Source of the DNA: Desulforamulus profundi
GTDB lineage: Bacteria > Bacillota_B > Desulfotomaculia > Desulfotomaculales > Desulfotomaculaceae
Length of the DNA: 64,000 nucleotides
Direction: 5' to 3'
Assembly: GCF_002607855.1 (NCBI RefSeq)
Contig: NZ_AWQQ01000054.1
Location: forward strand, 1-64,000
How positions within the stretch are numbered: position 1 is the stretch's first letter; every line of letters begins with the position of its first letter. Under the pieces are notes generated by a model. That model made no database searches. It worked only from the letters and a program-made list of their open reading frames with translations, and had not been told where the DNA came from. Both the position numbers and the translations under genes were made by a program. Shown here piece after piece: positions 35,591 to 45,221 of the stretch.

Positions 35591-36792
35591 TCATCCGGAT
35601 GCTTTACAAACTTCCTCCGCAGGCCCGGTGGGTATCTTTCTTAGGCTCTGTAAATATCTGGTGATGAGTATGGCAATGATCAAACAAACAGATGTCCCGG
35701 CTACAACCCCCTGCCACCCCCGGTGTACCCACAGGGTCCAAGGAGCGCACCGCCCACCCCTCCACCGATATAATACATAACTAAGTATAACCCCGATGCC
35801 CCGCATTTAGCTCCCCTGGCATTTATACTTACCCAGGAACTTGCCGCAGAATGACCGGCGAAGAAACCAAAGCAAAAGATGGTTAAACCGGTGATAAAAA
35901 TGGTGATGTTGTCACTGAACGTCATGAAAAGCCCTACCATGGAAATCATTGCACTGGCCGCAATGGTGATAGGATTCCCCCACCGGCTGGACAGCGCGCC
36001 GGATAAGGTGGAACTGACGGTACCCGCTAAATAAGTAATAAAGATTAAACCGATGGCCTGGGTGGAAAGAGAATAGGGCGGTGCCGCCAGTAAAAAGCCA
36101 ACATAATTGTAAACCCCCACAAAGCTGAACATAAGAAAAAAACCTATCAAATAACTGCCCCGCAAGGCAGGATTTCTCAAGTGGCCCATCATATCCCCGA
36201 GGCCGCGCCGGAGGCAAAAGGGGTGGGGTTGAAAATTCTTGGAAGGCGGCAGCAACGCCCAGAGTAACAGGCCCGCCACAAGATTACAGAACCCAAAGAC
36301 CCAAAAGACCTCATGCCAGGAAAAATGATGGGCAATGGCGCCGCTGATGATCCTACCGAGCATTCCCCCAATGGAGTTGCCGCTGATGTAAAGTCCCATG
36401 GCCAGGGTCAACCTTTTCTTATCGATTTCCTCCCCGATATAAGCCATTGCCACCGACTGCAATCCACCCAGCAGCAACCCCTGGATAAACCTCATCAGTA
36501 AGATAAAGTAAAAATTTTCGGCAAAACCCGCAGCAAAGGTGGGAAGGGATGCAGCGATCAAGACGGCGGCCATTAAATTTTTGCGTCCCACGGCATCTGA
36601 AAGAGGTCCGTAATAAAATAACGACAGGGCGATGGCAAGGACAACCAGGGAGACGGACAAACTGGACACCGTGGGAGAAACACCGAAGTGCCGGGTAAAG
36701 GTCGGCAGCAGCGGCTGCGTGGCATAAATATCGGCAAAGGTCGCACAGGAACTGATAAACAGGGCAAATAAGGCCCTGGTAAAATGACTCAT
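35591..36792 (-). CDS. MFS transporter (YnfM-like), frame broken at ~35740
   Basis: Major facilitator transporter resembling the YnfM/arabinose-efflux branch: YGPLSDAVGRKNLMAAVLI is the loop 2-3 signature and QSVAMAYIGEEIDKKRL lies in the middle. The frame as written ends GALLGPCGYTGG. One more G gives GALLGTLWVHRGWQGVVAGT and a last helix LIIAILITRYL, ending at 35591. Joined length about 400 aa with twelve helices. ATG 36792 follows GGGGTGA. It is first of the MFS-MFS-nitroreductase run. Confidence 0.82.
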
Positions 36793-36883
36793 TGGCTCAC
36801 CCCGTTATTCTCCTCCAACCGGACTTCTTTTCCTTGTATCAACACGCCACTTGGGGTACACTGGGATATTGGAGGAGTTCATT

Positions 36884-38794
36884 ATGATTTTACTACAGAC
36901 CGCCAACATTTCTAAATACTTTGGCGCAAAACAAATATTGAAAGATGTAAATTTAACCATTCAGTCCGGTGAAAAGGCTGGTCTGGTGGGGGTGAACGGG
37001 GCAGGTAAATCCACCCTGCTGAAAATAATAACCGGTCAGTTAACCCCTGATACCGGAGGAGTGTTTGTGGCCAACGGGTTAACCGTCGGCTATTTATCCC
37101 AGGACACCGGCCTGGAATCCCGGAGAACCATTTACGAGGAAATGCTCTCGGTTTTCCAGCAGTTGATCGATCAGGAAGAGCAGTTGAGAAAATTGGAAGA
37201 AATGATGGGCATGGATGAAGTGAAGGCGGATGAGGCCCGCTACCGCCGCATCATGAACCAGTACGCCCAGCTTTCGGATACCTTTCGGGACCAGGGGGGC
37301 TATCGTTACCGGTCATTGATCAGAGGCGTTTTACAGGGGCTGGATTTCCCGGAGTTGGATGACCACTCCCCCGTCTCGCTGCTCAGCGGGGGGCAAAAAA
37401 CCCGCCTGGCCCTGGCCAAAAACCTTTTAATCAAGCCGGATTTACTGATTTTGGACGAGCCCACCAACTACCTGGATATCCGCTCCCTGTCCTGGTTGGA
37501 GCAGCACCTGCAGTCCTACCCCGGGGCAGTTCTGGTGGTTTCCCACGACCGCTACTTTTTAGACAAAGTTGTCAGCAAAATTATTGAACTGGAGTTTGGT
37601 GCCGCCACCACCTACAAAACCAATTATTCCGGTTTTATTGACCTGAAGGCTCAGCAGCAGGAAACCCTGCTTAAACAATATGAGCAGCAGCAGGAAGAAA
37701 TAGCACGGGCCAGGGATTTTGTTCAACGCAACATCGTTCGGGCTTCCACCACCAAGAGGGCCCAGAGCCGGTTGAAGGCGCTGGAAAAAATGGAACCGTT
37801 GGAAGCCCCGGCAGTCACACAAAAGAAGGTTCATTTTTCCTTTGCCATAAAGCGGCCCAGCGGTAAGGAAGTTTTACAGGCAGCAGGTTTGCAAATCGGG
37901 TACCCGGGCGTGCAGTTGGCCGGCAATATTACCTTTCTCATTGAGAGAGGGGAAAGTGTTGCCCTGCTGGGACCCAACGGCATTGGCAAGTCGACCCTGT
38001 TGAAGACACTGATCGGTCAGTTGGACCCCCTTGGGGGTACAATACGAAAAGGGTCCAACGTCAGCATCGGTTACTATGCCCAGCAGCAGGAAAAGTTAAA
38101 CCCTGATAAAACGGTACTGGATGAACTATGGGACGATTACCGTTTAATGGATGAAAAAGACGTTCGGACCGTGCTGGGGAACTTCCTGTTCCGGGGTGAT
38201 GAAGTCTATAAAAAAGTGAGGGATTTGAGCGGCGGTGAGAAAGCCCGGCTTTCCCTGGCCAAATTGATGCTGGAAAAAGCCAACCTGTTAATCCTGGATG
38301 AACCCACCAACCACCTGGATATTTTAAGCCGGGAAGTTTTGGAGAGCTCTTTGATGGATTATTCTGGAACCATTTTGTTTGTTTCCCACGACCGGTACTT
38401 CTTAAACAAAATGGCCACCCGGGTCATGGAACTCACCCCCTCCGGCATCCGGAACTACCCGGGCGACTATGACTACTACCTGGAAAAGCAGTCCGGTCAA
38501 CAAACGGAAATCCAAGAGACCAAGGAACCGCCAAAGCCTCAGCCAGGGAAACAAAATTATCTTGAAAGTAAAGAGCAGCAAAGGCTGGAGAGAAAACGAC
38601 AGAAGAGAATTGAGGAATTGGAACGGTTAGTCAGCCAAACCGAAGAGGCTATCCGCCGGCTGGAAGAGGAACTGGAAAAACCTGAAGTTGCTCAGGACTA
38701 CGCAGCTTGTTTGAAACTGAGTGAGGAATTAAACCAAAGGAAATCCGACCTGGATCTTTATTTGGAGGAGTGGGTAACTTTAACGGAAGAATAA
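36884..38794 (+). CDS. ABC-F family ATPase (ribosome-associated, Uup/YdiF-like)
   Basis: Soluble protein with two ABC domains and no membrane part. Members act on the ribosome, in translation quality control or antibiotic protection. Domain 1: GLVGVNGAGKST, signature LLSGGQKTRLALAK, Walker B LLILDEPTNYLD. Domain 2: ALLGPNGIGKST, DLSGGEKARLSLAK, LLILDEPTNHLD. An inter-domain linker of ~80 charged residues (AQQQETLLKQYEQQQEEIAR) and a C-terminal coiled coil (RKRQKRIEELERLVSQTEEA) are typical of the Uup/YdiF branch. ATG 36884 follows GGAGGAG; in-frame codons back to 36851 lack a site. 636 aa. The subfamily, and so any resistance role, cannot be decided. Confidence 0.92.
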   Translation: MILLQTANISKYFGAKQILKDVNLTIQSGEKAGLVGVNGAGKSTLLKIITGQLTPDTGGVFVANGLTVGYLSQDTGLESRRTIYEEMLSVFQQLIDQEEQLRKLEEMMGMDEVKADEARYRRIMNQYAQLSDTFRDQGGYRYRSLIRGVLQGLDFPELDDHSPVSLLSGGQKTRLALAKNLLIKPDLLILDEPTNYLDIRSLSWLEQHLQSYPGAVLVVSHDRYFLDKVVSKIIELEFGAATTYKTNYSGFIDLKAQQQETLLKQYEQQQEEIARARDFVQRNIVRASTTKRAQSRLKALEKMEPLEAPAVTQKKVHFSFAIKRPSGKEVLQAAGLQIGYPGVQLAGNITFLIERGESVALLGPNGIGKSTLLKTLIGQLDPLGGTIRKGSNVSIGYYAQQQEKLNPDKTVLDELWDDYRLMDEKDVRTVLGNFLFRGDEVYKKVRDLSGGEKARLSLAKLMLEKANLLILDEPTNHLDILSREVLESSLMDYSGTILFVSHDRYFLNKMATRVMELTPSGIRNYPGDYDYYLEKQSGQQTEIQETKEPPKPQPGKQNYLESKEQQRLERKRQKRIEELERLVSQTEEAIRRLEEELEKPEVAQDYAACLKLSEELNQRKSDLDLYLEEWVTLTEE

Positions 38795-38847
38795 AAGTCC
38801 GTCAATTCCCCCATACGTTACCGATGCCCCATAGCGTTAAATACGGG

Positions 38848-38874
38848 AAAAGCCGCCCCTACGGGTGGCTTTTA
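38848..38874. terminator. Bidirectional terminator between the ABC-F gene and the globin sensor
   Basis: AAAAGCCGCCC and GGGTGGCTTTT form a stem around a short loop, with T runs possible on both strands. Confidence 0.85.
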
Positions 38875-38885
38875 CTTGGTTAATA

Positions 38886-39641
38886 CTATTCTTCGGTGTT
38901 ATTTTTCATTTTTTCAATGGCCTGCTGGTTGGAATGCACCATTTGTGCAATGTCCCTGGCAGACTGAGAAGATCTTTCGGCCAGCTTTCTTACTTCCTGG
39001 GCCACCACGGCAAAGGTGCGGCCATGATCCCCCGCCCTGGCTGCCTCAATGGAAGCGTTCAGGGAAAGCATATTAGTCTGCTCGGCAATGTCGTCAATGA
39101 TCTCAGCCACCGAGCCAATGTCCTGCTGAAAGGAAATTAACTGCTGCAGCTGATCCAGAATATAGTTCTCGATGGCCAGTTGCATATCCAAGTTCAGCCT
39201 TTTTAAAAAGGCCACCAAAGCCTCGGCATAGGCTTCGGTACAACTGCCGTGATGTTTGGCCAGGATTTGTTGGATTTCGGCATTGTAGATTTGGTAGGAC
39301 CCCAAATACCATTTGGGGTACAGGCCGATTTGCTGGTGTTTCTTGCCAATGGCCAGCCTTCTGTCAATGTACGATTCGTCAATGGGATCACACAGGGAAA
39401 TAAAATACTGCTTTTGGGTCTCCTTTAAACGGTCCACCGTACTGTATTTACCAATCAGTTCTTTAAGGTAGGGAAAATTTAGTATGTATTTATAAAAATT
39501 CTCTACCAGCCGGTCAGCTTCCCTGGTAAACAGATCCTTATGGGCGGTCATGACCTCAACTTCCCGGTCGGTAATATCCAGGTAGGCCAGTTGGGCCTGC
39601 CGCTTGGCCAATTTAACTGCCTGGTTCGTTAATTCGTTCAA
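38886..39641 (-). CDS. Short globin-coupled sensor with a trimmed MCP signalling tip
   Basis: HemAT-like haem sensor. Residues ~1-165 form a protoglobin domain ([38 protein letters not shown]), with a candidate proximal His in KKHQQIG. A short linker leads to the methyl-accepting tip [20 protein letters not shown] and [20 protein letters not shown], then the protein ends at 251 aa. HemAT proteins are usually ~430 aa, so the coiled coils on both sides of the tip are cut down. There is no membrane segment. TTG 39641 follows GGGGGATGA. It may signal O2 or redox state to chemotaxis, which would fit an anaerobe, but the short coil may prevent normal receptor arrays. Confidence 0.83.
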   Translation of the reverse strand: MNELTNQAVKLAKRQAQLAYLDITDREVEVMTAHKDLFTREADRLVENFYKYILNFPYLKELIGKYSTVDRLKETQKQYFISLCDPIDESYIDRRLAIGKKHQQIGLYPKWYLGSYQIYNAEIQQILAKHHGSCTEAYAEALVAFLKRLNLDMQLAIENYILDQLQQLISFQQDIGSVAEIIDDIAEQTNMLSLNASIEAARAGDHGRTFAVVAQEVRKLAERSSQSARDIAQMVHSNQQAIEKMKNNTEE

Positions 39642-39725
39642 CCCGTCATCCCCCTTCAGGTTGTAATTCCAGTGTGTAATAATTCTCCATATAAACCAAT
39701 TATTCCTTCGACATTTTTAGAGAGA

Positions 39726-41015
39726 TTATTTTTTTATGTGATTTTCCTTTCCTTGATCGCTTGGCCTGTAGTAGGTTACCCCCTGCAGGGAATCCGGCAG
39801 ATATTGCTGCTCTACGTAATGACCCGGGTAGTTATGGGGGTACTTGTAGCCGGTGTGGCCCAATTCTTTGGCGCCCCTGTAATGGGTGTCTCTCAAATGG
39901 GGGGGCACCCTGCCGATGGGTTTATTTCGAATGTCTGCCATGGCTTCATCAATGGCGCAGATGACACTGTTGCTTTTGGGCGCGGTGGCCAGGTAGATAA
40001 TGCACTGGGCAATGGGAATACGGGCTTCGGGCATGCCAACGGTTTCCAGGGCGTTCCAGGCTGCATGGGCCATCAGCATGGCCTGGGGGTCGGCCAACCC
40101 GATGTCTTCGGAGGCATGGACAATTAACCGGCGAACAATGAAACGCTGGTCTTCCCCTGCCGCTGTCATGCGGGCGTAATAATGGAGCGCTGCGTCTGGG
40201 TCTGAGCCCCGGATGCTTTTAATAAAAGCAGATATGACGTCGTAATGATTGTCACCTGTTTTATCATAACGAATCACCCTTTGCTGGGTGGAGTCCTCCG
40301 CCACTTCCGGGGTAATATGACGGTACCCGTCCTGGGCCGAAGCGGTGGACAATACAGCTAGTTCCAGGGCGTTTAAAACATTTCTGGCATCCCCTCCGGA
40401 AATGTCAATCAAATGCTGCACGGCGGCCTCATCCAGCTTCACTTTGTACATTCCCAAACCATGTTCCTCATCTGCCAGGGCGCGCTCAATAAGGCGGCGC
40501 AGGTCCTCCTCACGGTGCTCCGCCAGTTGGAAAATACGCGACCGGCTTAACAGTGCCCCGTTCAGCTCAAAATAGGGGTTTTCCGTGGTGGCCCCAATGA
40601 GCGTGACTTCACCTTTCTCCACCGCTTCCAACAGGCAGTCCTGCTGGGCCCCTCGTTTTAAGGAATGAATTTCATCGATAAAAAAGATGGTCCTTTTGCC
40701 ATAGTAATTCAAATTATCCCTGGCCTTTTTGATTTCCGCCCTGATCTCTACCACCCCGGCAGAGACGGCATTTATCTTAACAAAATTGGCAGCGGTCATT
40801 TCCGATATGATGGTGGCCAGCGTGGTTTTGCCGCTGCCCGGGGGGCCATAAAGGATGATGGAACCCAGCTTGTCTGCTTCAATGGCCCGGCGAAGGAGTT
40901 TGCCCCGGCCCACGATGTGCTCCTGCCCGATAAAGTCATCCAGGTTCCGGGGGCGCATCCTTTCGGCCAGGGGCGCCGCCTGCAGACCCATTCTGGATGA
41001 ACTGAATAAATCCAT
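39726..41015 (-). CDS. rarA: RarA/MgsA replication-associated recombination ATPase
   Basis: AAA+ ATPase related to clamp loaders, acting at stalled replication forks. N-terminal MRPRNLDDFIGQEHIVGRG is the family start. Walker A is LYGPPGSGKTTLATII and Walker B FFIDEIHSL, with sensor 1 LIGATTENPYFELN. The C-terminal tetramerisation domain is present (YDVISAFIKSIRGSDPDAAL, YPHNYPGHYVEQQYLPD). 429 aa, complete. ATG 41015 follows GAGGTGA. Monocistronic as far as can be seen. Confidence 0.95.
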   Translation of the reverse strand: MDLFSSSRMGLQAAPLAERMRPRNLDDFIGQEHIVGRGKLLRRAIEADKLGSIILYGPPGSGKTTLATIISEMTAANFVKINAVSAGVVEIRAEIKKARDNLNYYGKRTIFFIDEIHSLKRGAQQDCLLEAVEKGEVTLIGATTENPYFELNGALLSRSRIFQLAEHREEDLRRLIERALADEEHGLGMYKVKLDEAAVQHLIDISGGDARNVLNALELAVLSTASAQDGYRHITPEVAEDSTQQRVIRYDKTGDNHYDVISAFIKSIRGSDPDAALHYYARMTAAGEDQRFIVRRLIVHASEDIGLADPQAMLMAHAAWNALETVGMPEARIPIAQCIIYLATAPKSNSVICAIDEAMADIRNKPIGRVPPHLRDTHYRGAKELGHTGYKYPHNYPGHYVEQQYLPDSLQGVTYYRPSDQGKENHIKK

Positions 41016-41138
41016 ACATTCACCTCAAAGACATAATATAGGAAATCAGTTTCATCATATCAAATCCCGCCGGCGCTGTAAATTTTACCCTTTGTTTAAA
41101 TAACTTAATATCTTAGGTACCAGGTACCACAGACAAAA

Positions 41139-41166
41139 AACACCCCGGCAGAGAGGGGTGTTTTAT
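41139..41166 (-). terminator. Terminator of TSUP cassette copy 1
   Basis: AAAACACCCC and GGGGTGTTTT form a stem around GGCAGAGA directly after the stop of the two-helix membrane protein gene; T tract on the minus strand. Confidence 0.88.
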
Positions 41167-41176
41167 CATACACTTT

Positions 41177-41892
41177 TTAAGCTTCAGACTTTTTAGCCGC
41201 CTTGGTCATGGTAATGCCGAGACCTACGCAGATGTAGTAGATGGCGAAACCATACCAGAGGGTGTAGAACATGTAGAAGACCAGCATGAAGGTCATCAGA
41301 CCTTTATTGTCTTTTACAAACTTGGTCTCAACGCCGTAGTAGTTATAAGCCGGCTCAATGACTTTTTTCTGGTAGTTTTGCAGGTAAACGGACTGTTTAA
41401 ACTGCTGCTTCTTTTCTAGATCCTTGCCAATGGCCTTGATGATGCTGTACCACCGGTTGGTGGCATCCCTGGGATCGGTATTATATTTAGCCTGCACCAC
41501 ATCGCCTTTATTCTCGAACATGGACTTGCAGTCTTCTGAAACGTTGGCCAGCAATTTGCCAAAGTCGGTCTTGAGGACAATTTTCTCCTTGTCGACCTTT
41601 ACTTCAGCGCCGTCCACCTTTTGCAGGGCGGCGGACCATCTCTTGGCCTGGGATTCGTCCTTGCACTTCAGGTTCACTTCAATGGCAGTGCCGTTCCACT
41701 TTTCAGCTTTCTTGATCTCCCCTAAAATAACTGCCTGGGCGGAACCCTTGGAAATGGAGTTGAACATGTCATCGGCCCAATCCAGCCCGTTTCTGCCGTT
41801 ACCGAAAGAGGGGCTCATCATATACAGGTAGATGCCGCAGAAGGCAATCATCATGATGATGCCATCCAGAATGCTTTACTGTCTCTTATCAT
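41177..41892 (-). CDS. Two-helix membrane protein, cassette copy 1, frame broken at ~41873
   Basis: Unrecognised. It is a close paralogue of the product of 45222-45938. As written, the ATG at 41892 (in a TAATG overlap with the TSUP stop) reads MIRDSKAFWMASS and stops. Adding one base near 41873 gives IRDSKAFLDGIIMMIAFCGI and continues through the paralogue pattern to 41177. Features: one N-terminal helix ending YMMSPSFGNGRNGLDWADDM, a ~130-residue charged domain (CKDESQAKRWSAALQKV, DPRDATNRWYSIIKAI), and a C-terminal helix pair (LMTFMLVFYMFYTLWYGFAI, YYICVGLGITM). The joined protein is about 238 aa. Always coupled to the TSUP permease here, so probably an accessory subunit. Confidence 0.72.
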
Positions 41893-43178
41893 TAGTGGCT
41901 CACTCCTTTCCCGCTGCCGGCAACGGCTTTGGCGCTTTCAGCCCGTAAGGTGGGAATGCCGCGGATAAAACTCATGATAATCCAACCGGCAAAGATTACG
42001 ACTAATCCGAAGAAGATCCAGGCACCGATATCCGCCAGCAATTTGCCTGTTTCGGGAGTCATTTTTATATAACCCATTTGAGTCATTTTTTCAGGCATTG
42101 CAAAGGCTCTGTTGACGAAACCCGCCAGGATAGCCACAGCATAAAAGGCTCTGATGTAGATACCCGGTACTACCTTGGTGGTGGCTGCGCCGATCTGAAT
42201 GCCCAACAGGGAGCCTACCAGCATGCCCATGGCCAGGGTGTAGAAGATGTAGCCGTAGATGGCGTACTGGGCGATGGAGCTGTAACCGGCGGTAAAGATA
42301 ATCTGCAGAATGTCGGTACCAACGGTGGTGAAGGAGGATACACCCAGACCGTAAACGAACATCGGGAAGGTCAGGAAGCCGCCGCCCACGCCCATGATGG
42401 CTGCCGCAAAACCTACAATGGCACCGCAGATTGCCACAAACCAGCCGGAAATCTGACGACCACCGGGGGTGATATCTTCGTCAAACTTAACCATGGGAGC
42501 AAGCTTAATGCTCTGAAGCTTAACCGCCAGTCCGGTCATACCGACGGGACCGCCGTGTGCATCGCCTTTTTTGACTTGCCCTTTGGTTTTGATAAAGTCG
42601 TACATGGAGTAGATGCCCAGGAAACCAAGCATGAAAACATAGACCGCACTGATGACGAAGTCACTGAAAACAGGGTTCATGTTAAACAGCGCCCGGTTCA
42701 GGGTACCGCCGGCGGTAACACCAAGTCCGGAACCGCACAGGAACGCAATGGCCAGAGGAATGTTTACGTTACCCAGTTTCTTGTGAATTACAGTACCCAT
42801 AATGGCCTTGGCAAAAATATGGAACTGGTCAGTACCAACAGCCAGGATACCTTTTACACCCAGGCTCATCAAGGCGGGAGTGATAATAAAGCCGCCGCCG
42901 GCACCGATGCAGCCGGTAATCAGACCTGCGCAGACACCTACAGCCATCGAACCGTAAAACATCGTCGGGTTATAGTGCGACGGTCCAAAGGAACTTTTGC
43001 CACCAAGGAAGGCCGGTAAATCAGCCGCTTGGCCAATGGCCGGAATAATCAAGGGCAGCATCATTATGAATAAAATGAGCAAGTGTTTTCTACTTTTGAT
43101 AATGTTGTTGGACATTTCCAGTTCCCATCTGGCATGGGCCCTGGAGGCGCTCATTAGCGCTTCATACAATCCCCTCAT
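41892..43178 (-). CDS. TSUP (TauE/SafE) family permease, cassette copy 1
   Basis: Membrane transporter of the TauE/SafE sulfite-exporter superfamily; members move sulfite, sulfoacetate, taurine or related anions. The two repeats each show the family Gly-rich turn: CAGLITGCIGAGGGFIITPAL, and IVGFAAAIMGVGGGFLTFPM in the second half. About nine helices. An unusual N-terminus (MRGLYEALMSASRAHARWE) precedes a signal-like helix (HLLILFIMMLPLIIPAIGQA), and a hydrophilic insert separates the halves (VKKGDAHGGPVG, KFDEDITPGGRQ). ATG 43178 follows GAAGGGGG. 428 aa. The stop overlaps the next start as TAATG. In a sulfate reducer a sulfur-anion role is attractive but inferred. Confidence 0.85.
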   Translation of the reverse strand: MRGLYEALMSASRAHARWELEMSNNIIKSRKHLLILFIMMLPLIIPAIGQAADLPAFLGGKSSFGPSHYNPTMFYGSMAVGVCAGLITGCIGAGGGFIITPALMSLGVKGILAVGTDQFHIFAKAIMGTVIHKKLGNVNIPLAIAFLCGSGLGVTAGGTLNRALFNMNPVFSDFVISAVYVFMLGFLGIYSMYDFIKTKGQVKKGDAHGGPVGMTGLAVKLQSIKLAPMVKFDEDITPGGRQISGWFVAICGAIVGFAAAIMGVGGGFLTFPMFVYGLGVSSFTTVGTDILQIIFTAGYSSIAQYAIYGYIFYTLAMGMLVGSLLGIQIGAATTKVVPGIYIRAFYAVAILAGFVNRAFAMPEKMTQMGYIKMTPETGKLLADIGAWIFFGLVVIFAGWIIMSFIRGIPTLRAESAKAVAGSGKGVSH

Positions 43179-43312
43179 GCGGACAACCCCCTTCAATCAG
43201 TTTTAGGAAAAAAAGGTGCTTTTGTTTAAAAAAACAACCATCGTGATGACAATAAACTTAATGAATTCTCAACAATGCTTATTGATTATTGCTTAGTACG
43301 GTGTTAGAATAA

Positions 43313-44756
43313 CTATGAAAAGAAGAAATTTGTATTGACAAAATTAAAGTTTTTCTTGGTCTCACCCCCTTGCTGTGGTATTTTGGTTACCATGGCTATT
43401 TGTTTTTTAATAATCTCCAGGCTAACATGACCTGAGATTATTTCCGCTGAGTAATGAAAATCTGCAAACATGTTGACGGGTGGAATATTCAACTGATCGG
43501 TTATAACATGAAACCGGTCAGTTTTTATATTGACATTGTTTATCAGCTGAACCTGTTTTAGCTTTTCCCCGGCAAGGGTCCAGGTCGTTTTTACTGTGGA
43601 CTGTGTTTTTTTTTCAGGATCTCCTCTTTAATCTGGTAGACAAAGGTTTGGCCGGCTTCATTAAACTGGTAGCTACCAGGTCCTGACAATTGTTGGCTTT
43701 TATGACTGCATCTGCTCTTTTTCGTACCTGTGCCTCTTTGTTTAGTTTCCCAAGCAGGATGTCTGCCCGGATATTTTCCAGGCCCGCGGAGACCTTGGCC
43801 AGGTTGGCTTTAATTTCTTTAATCTCTGCCTCATTTTTTTGTTCTAACTTGATGGTATTAAAGAAAACCTTACCTTCATAAACGGCCCGACCCTGTGACA
43901 ATAATAATAGGGCTGCTTCTTTTGGTATCTCCCGGGTGTGGTACGCCACCGGGTATGGAACGGAACTTTCATCCAGGCTGTCTTTCCCGTCCAGTATGAT
44001 AACATCTCCTGTCAAATAATGGGTTAGACGGTTCACCAGTTGTTTTATCTTTGCTGACAACTCGTTGTTGTCTTTGACAATCTCAAAATCAAAAGGATTG
44101 TTGTCTTCATCACAAGCCAGCAGAAGTGTAAATTTTTTCCTGTAGTTCTGGGGTGAATAAAGGCTACCGGCAACATCAACGTGAAAGGAATTTCCTTGAA
44201 GAACACTGTTTACCATATGAATGTAGACGGGTTTGTGAATAATCCCACTTTCTTGGGCATCCGGCAATCTGGCTTTTATGAAGGCAATTCTGGCTGACTC
44301 CTCTCCCAATCTTCTTAGTGCGTTGTAGAATTGGATGCTGTTGGCCTCTGCCAAACCCATTTGCCTGCAGACCTCATGGATGGGGGTCTTCACTTCCGGG
44401 GCCACCATTGACTTGATAATCAGCGCATCTAAAATTTGAACCACCGGTTCCTGGACAATGACATTGCGCAGTTCCTGCATAATTCTTGTTTTGCTTAAGA
44501 GTTCCTTTAGACTGGGGATTTGAGATGTTAATTCATTGAAGTCAAAGTTTTTCTGATCCTGGGCTTCAACTTCTTTATACAGCTTTTTTAAGCTAAGAAT
44601 TAAACCGTTAATTCGGTTCGGCGAAAGGTTCTCGATGCTGCCGAAGTTCGCCACTACACGCTGTTTCACCTTACCGTTGGCCCGGTAATTTTCGATCAGC
44701 TTGATGTAGACATATTCTTTACCGTTTTTCCTGGTAGTGATTTTACGAAAAAACAC
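43313..44756 (-). CDS. Transposase-derived (IS1634-like) protein, cassette copy 1, two frame breaks
   Basis: Paralogue of 47394-48794. The N-terminus FFRKITTRKNGKEYVYIKLI, then RANGKVKQRVVANFGSIENL is the typical beginning of IS1634/IS4-type transposases. A later segment (GSLYSPQNYRKKFTLLLACD, DNNPFDFEIVKDNNE) matches the RNase H-like core layout. The frame as written ends at 43614. One T near 43666 gives LVATSFNEAGQTFVYQIKEE, and one A in the A9 run at 43605-43613 gives KKKTQSTVKTTWTL. The paralogous C-terminus follows (FHVITDQLNIPPVN, FADFHYSAEIISGHVSLEII) to a stop near 43313. The catalytic DDE triad is not evident. No inverted repeats or target duplication were seen. Probably domesticated. 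Confidence 0.65.
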
Positions 44757-45192
44757 ACCTTCACTCCCAATCTTCTTGGTAAATATACCCCAATACTTAA
44801 TATTATTTTTTTCATTTCATCATTTTAAGTAGCCTATTTTTTGTCTCTTAACTTTGTGCAAATAGTAGCAAAGAGGTTTTATAAATGCAAGCACTTTTTT
44901 GCACAAAAATAAAAAATACCAGGCGCACTGGTATTTAACCCTATAAAAATAAGCATGAATCCATAATTCTATTGGCCTGACATAATTTATTTGTCAATAA
45001 TATTTTATTAAAAAAGGGGTTTTTTACCCCCCTTTTACCTGTCACATCCTCTGGTATAAGTTTGCAAATAATTAATTGGTGTAAAAACCTCATAAAAGTA
45101 TTGACAAAAATAGAAAGTCGTATCTAAAATTATTAGGTATCCACTACAGGTAAAGGGATATCCCAAACTTATATTTTTTGATATGCATAGAG
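44757..45192 (-). promoter_or_regulatory. Regulatory region of TSUP cassette copy 1
   Basis: Non-coding, 436 bases. On the minus strand it contains the palindrome TGACATAATTTATTTGTCA (44978-44996). About 60 bases further on lies a block at 44887-44918 (CACTTTTTTGCAC then AAAATAAAAAATA on the plus strand) that also occurs in cassette copy 2 at the same distance from its palindrome. A terminator-like hairpin (AAAGGGG/CCCCTTT, 45013-45035) lies upstream. The layout conserved between copies suggests operator, promoter and a long leader. Confidence 0.55.
45013..45040 (-). terminator. Terminator-like hairpin in the leader region of cassette copy 1
   Basis: On the minus strand AAAGGGG and CCCCTTT pair around TAAAAAA-type sequence and are followed by TTTTTAATAAAA. 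It could be a second terminator behind copy 2 or an attenuator if transcription starts upstream. Confidence 0.45.
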
Positions 45193-45218
45193 AAAACACC
45201 CCGTCCAGGGGTGTTTTT
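45193..45218 (-). terminator. Terminator of TSUP cassette copy 2
   Basis: AAAACACCCC and GGGGTGTTTTT pair around GTCCA, directly after the stop at 45222; T tract on the minus strand. Nearly the same stem as the copy 1 terminator. Confidence 0.9.
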
Positions 45219-45221
45219 CGT

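Noticed and set aside
42078..43019. Long open frame on the plus strand opposite the TSUP permease gene
   Set aside because: Composition is His/Gly/Asn-rich and mirrors the codon pattern of the permease on the other strand; a matching shadow exists opposite copy 2. No ribosome binding site.
44887..44918. GTGC...TTGCA pattern on the minus strand as a possible sigma-54 promoter of cassette copy 1
   Set aside because: The required GG at -24 is missing and the pattern is not conserved in copy 2.
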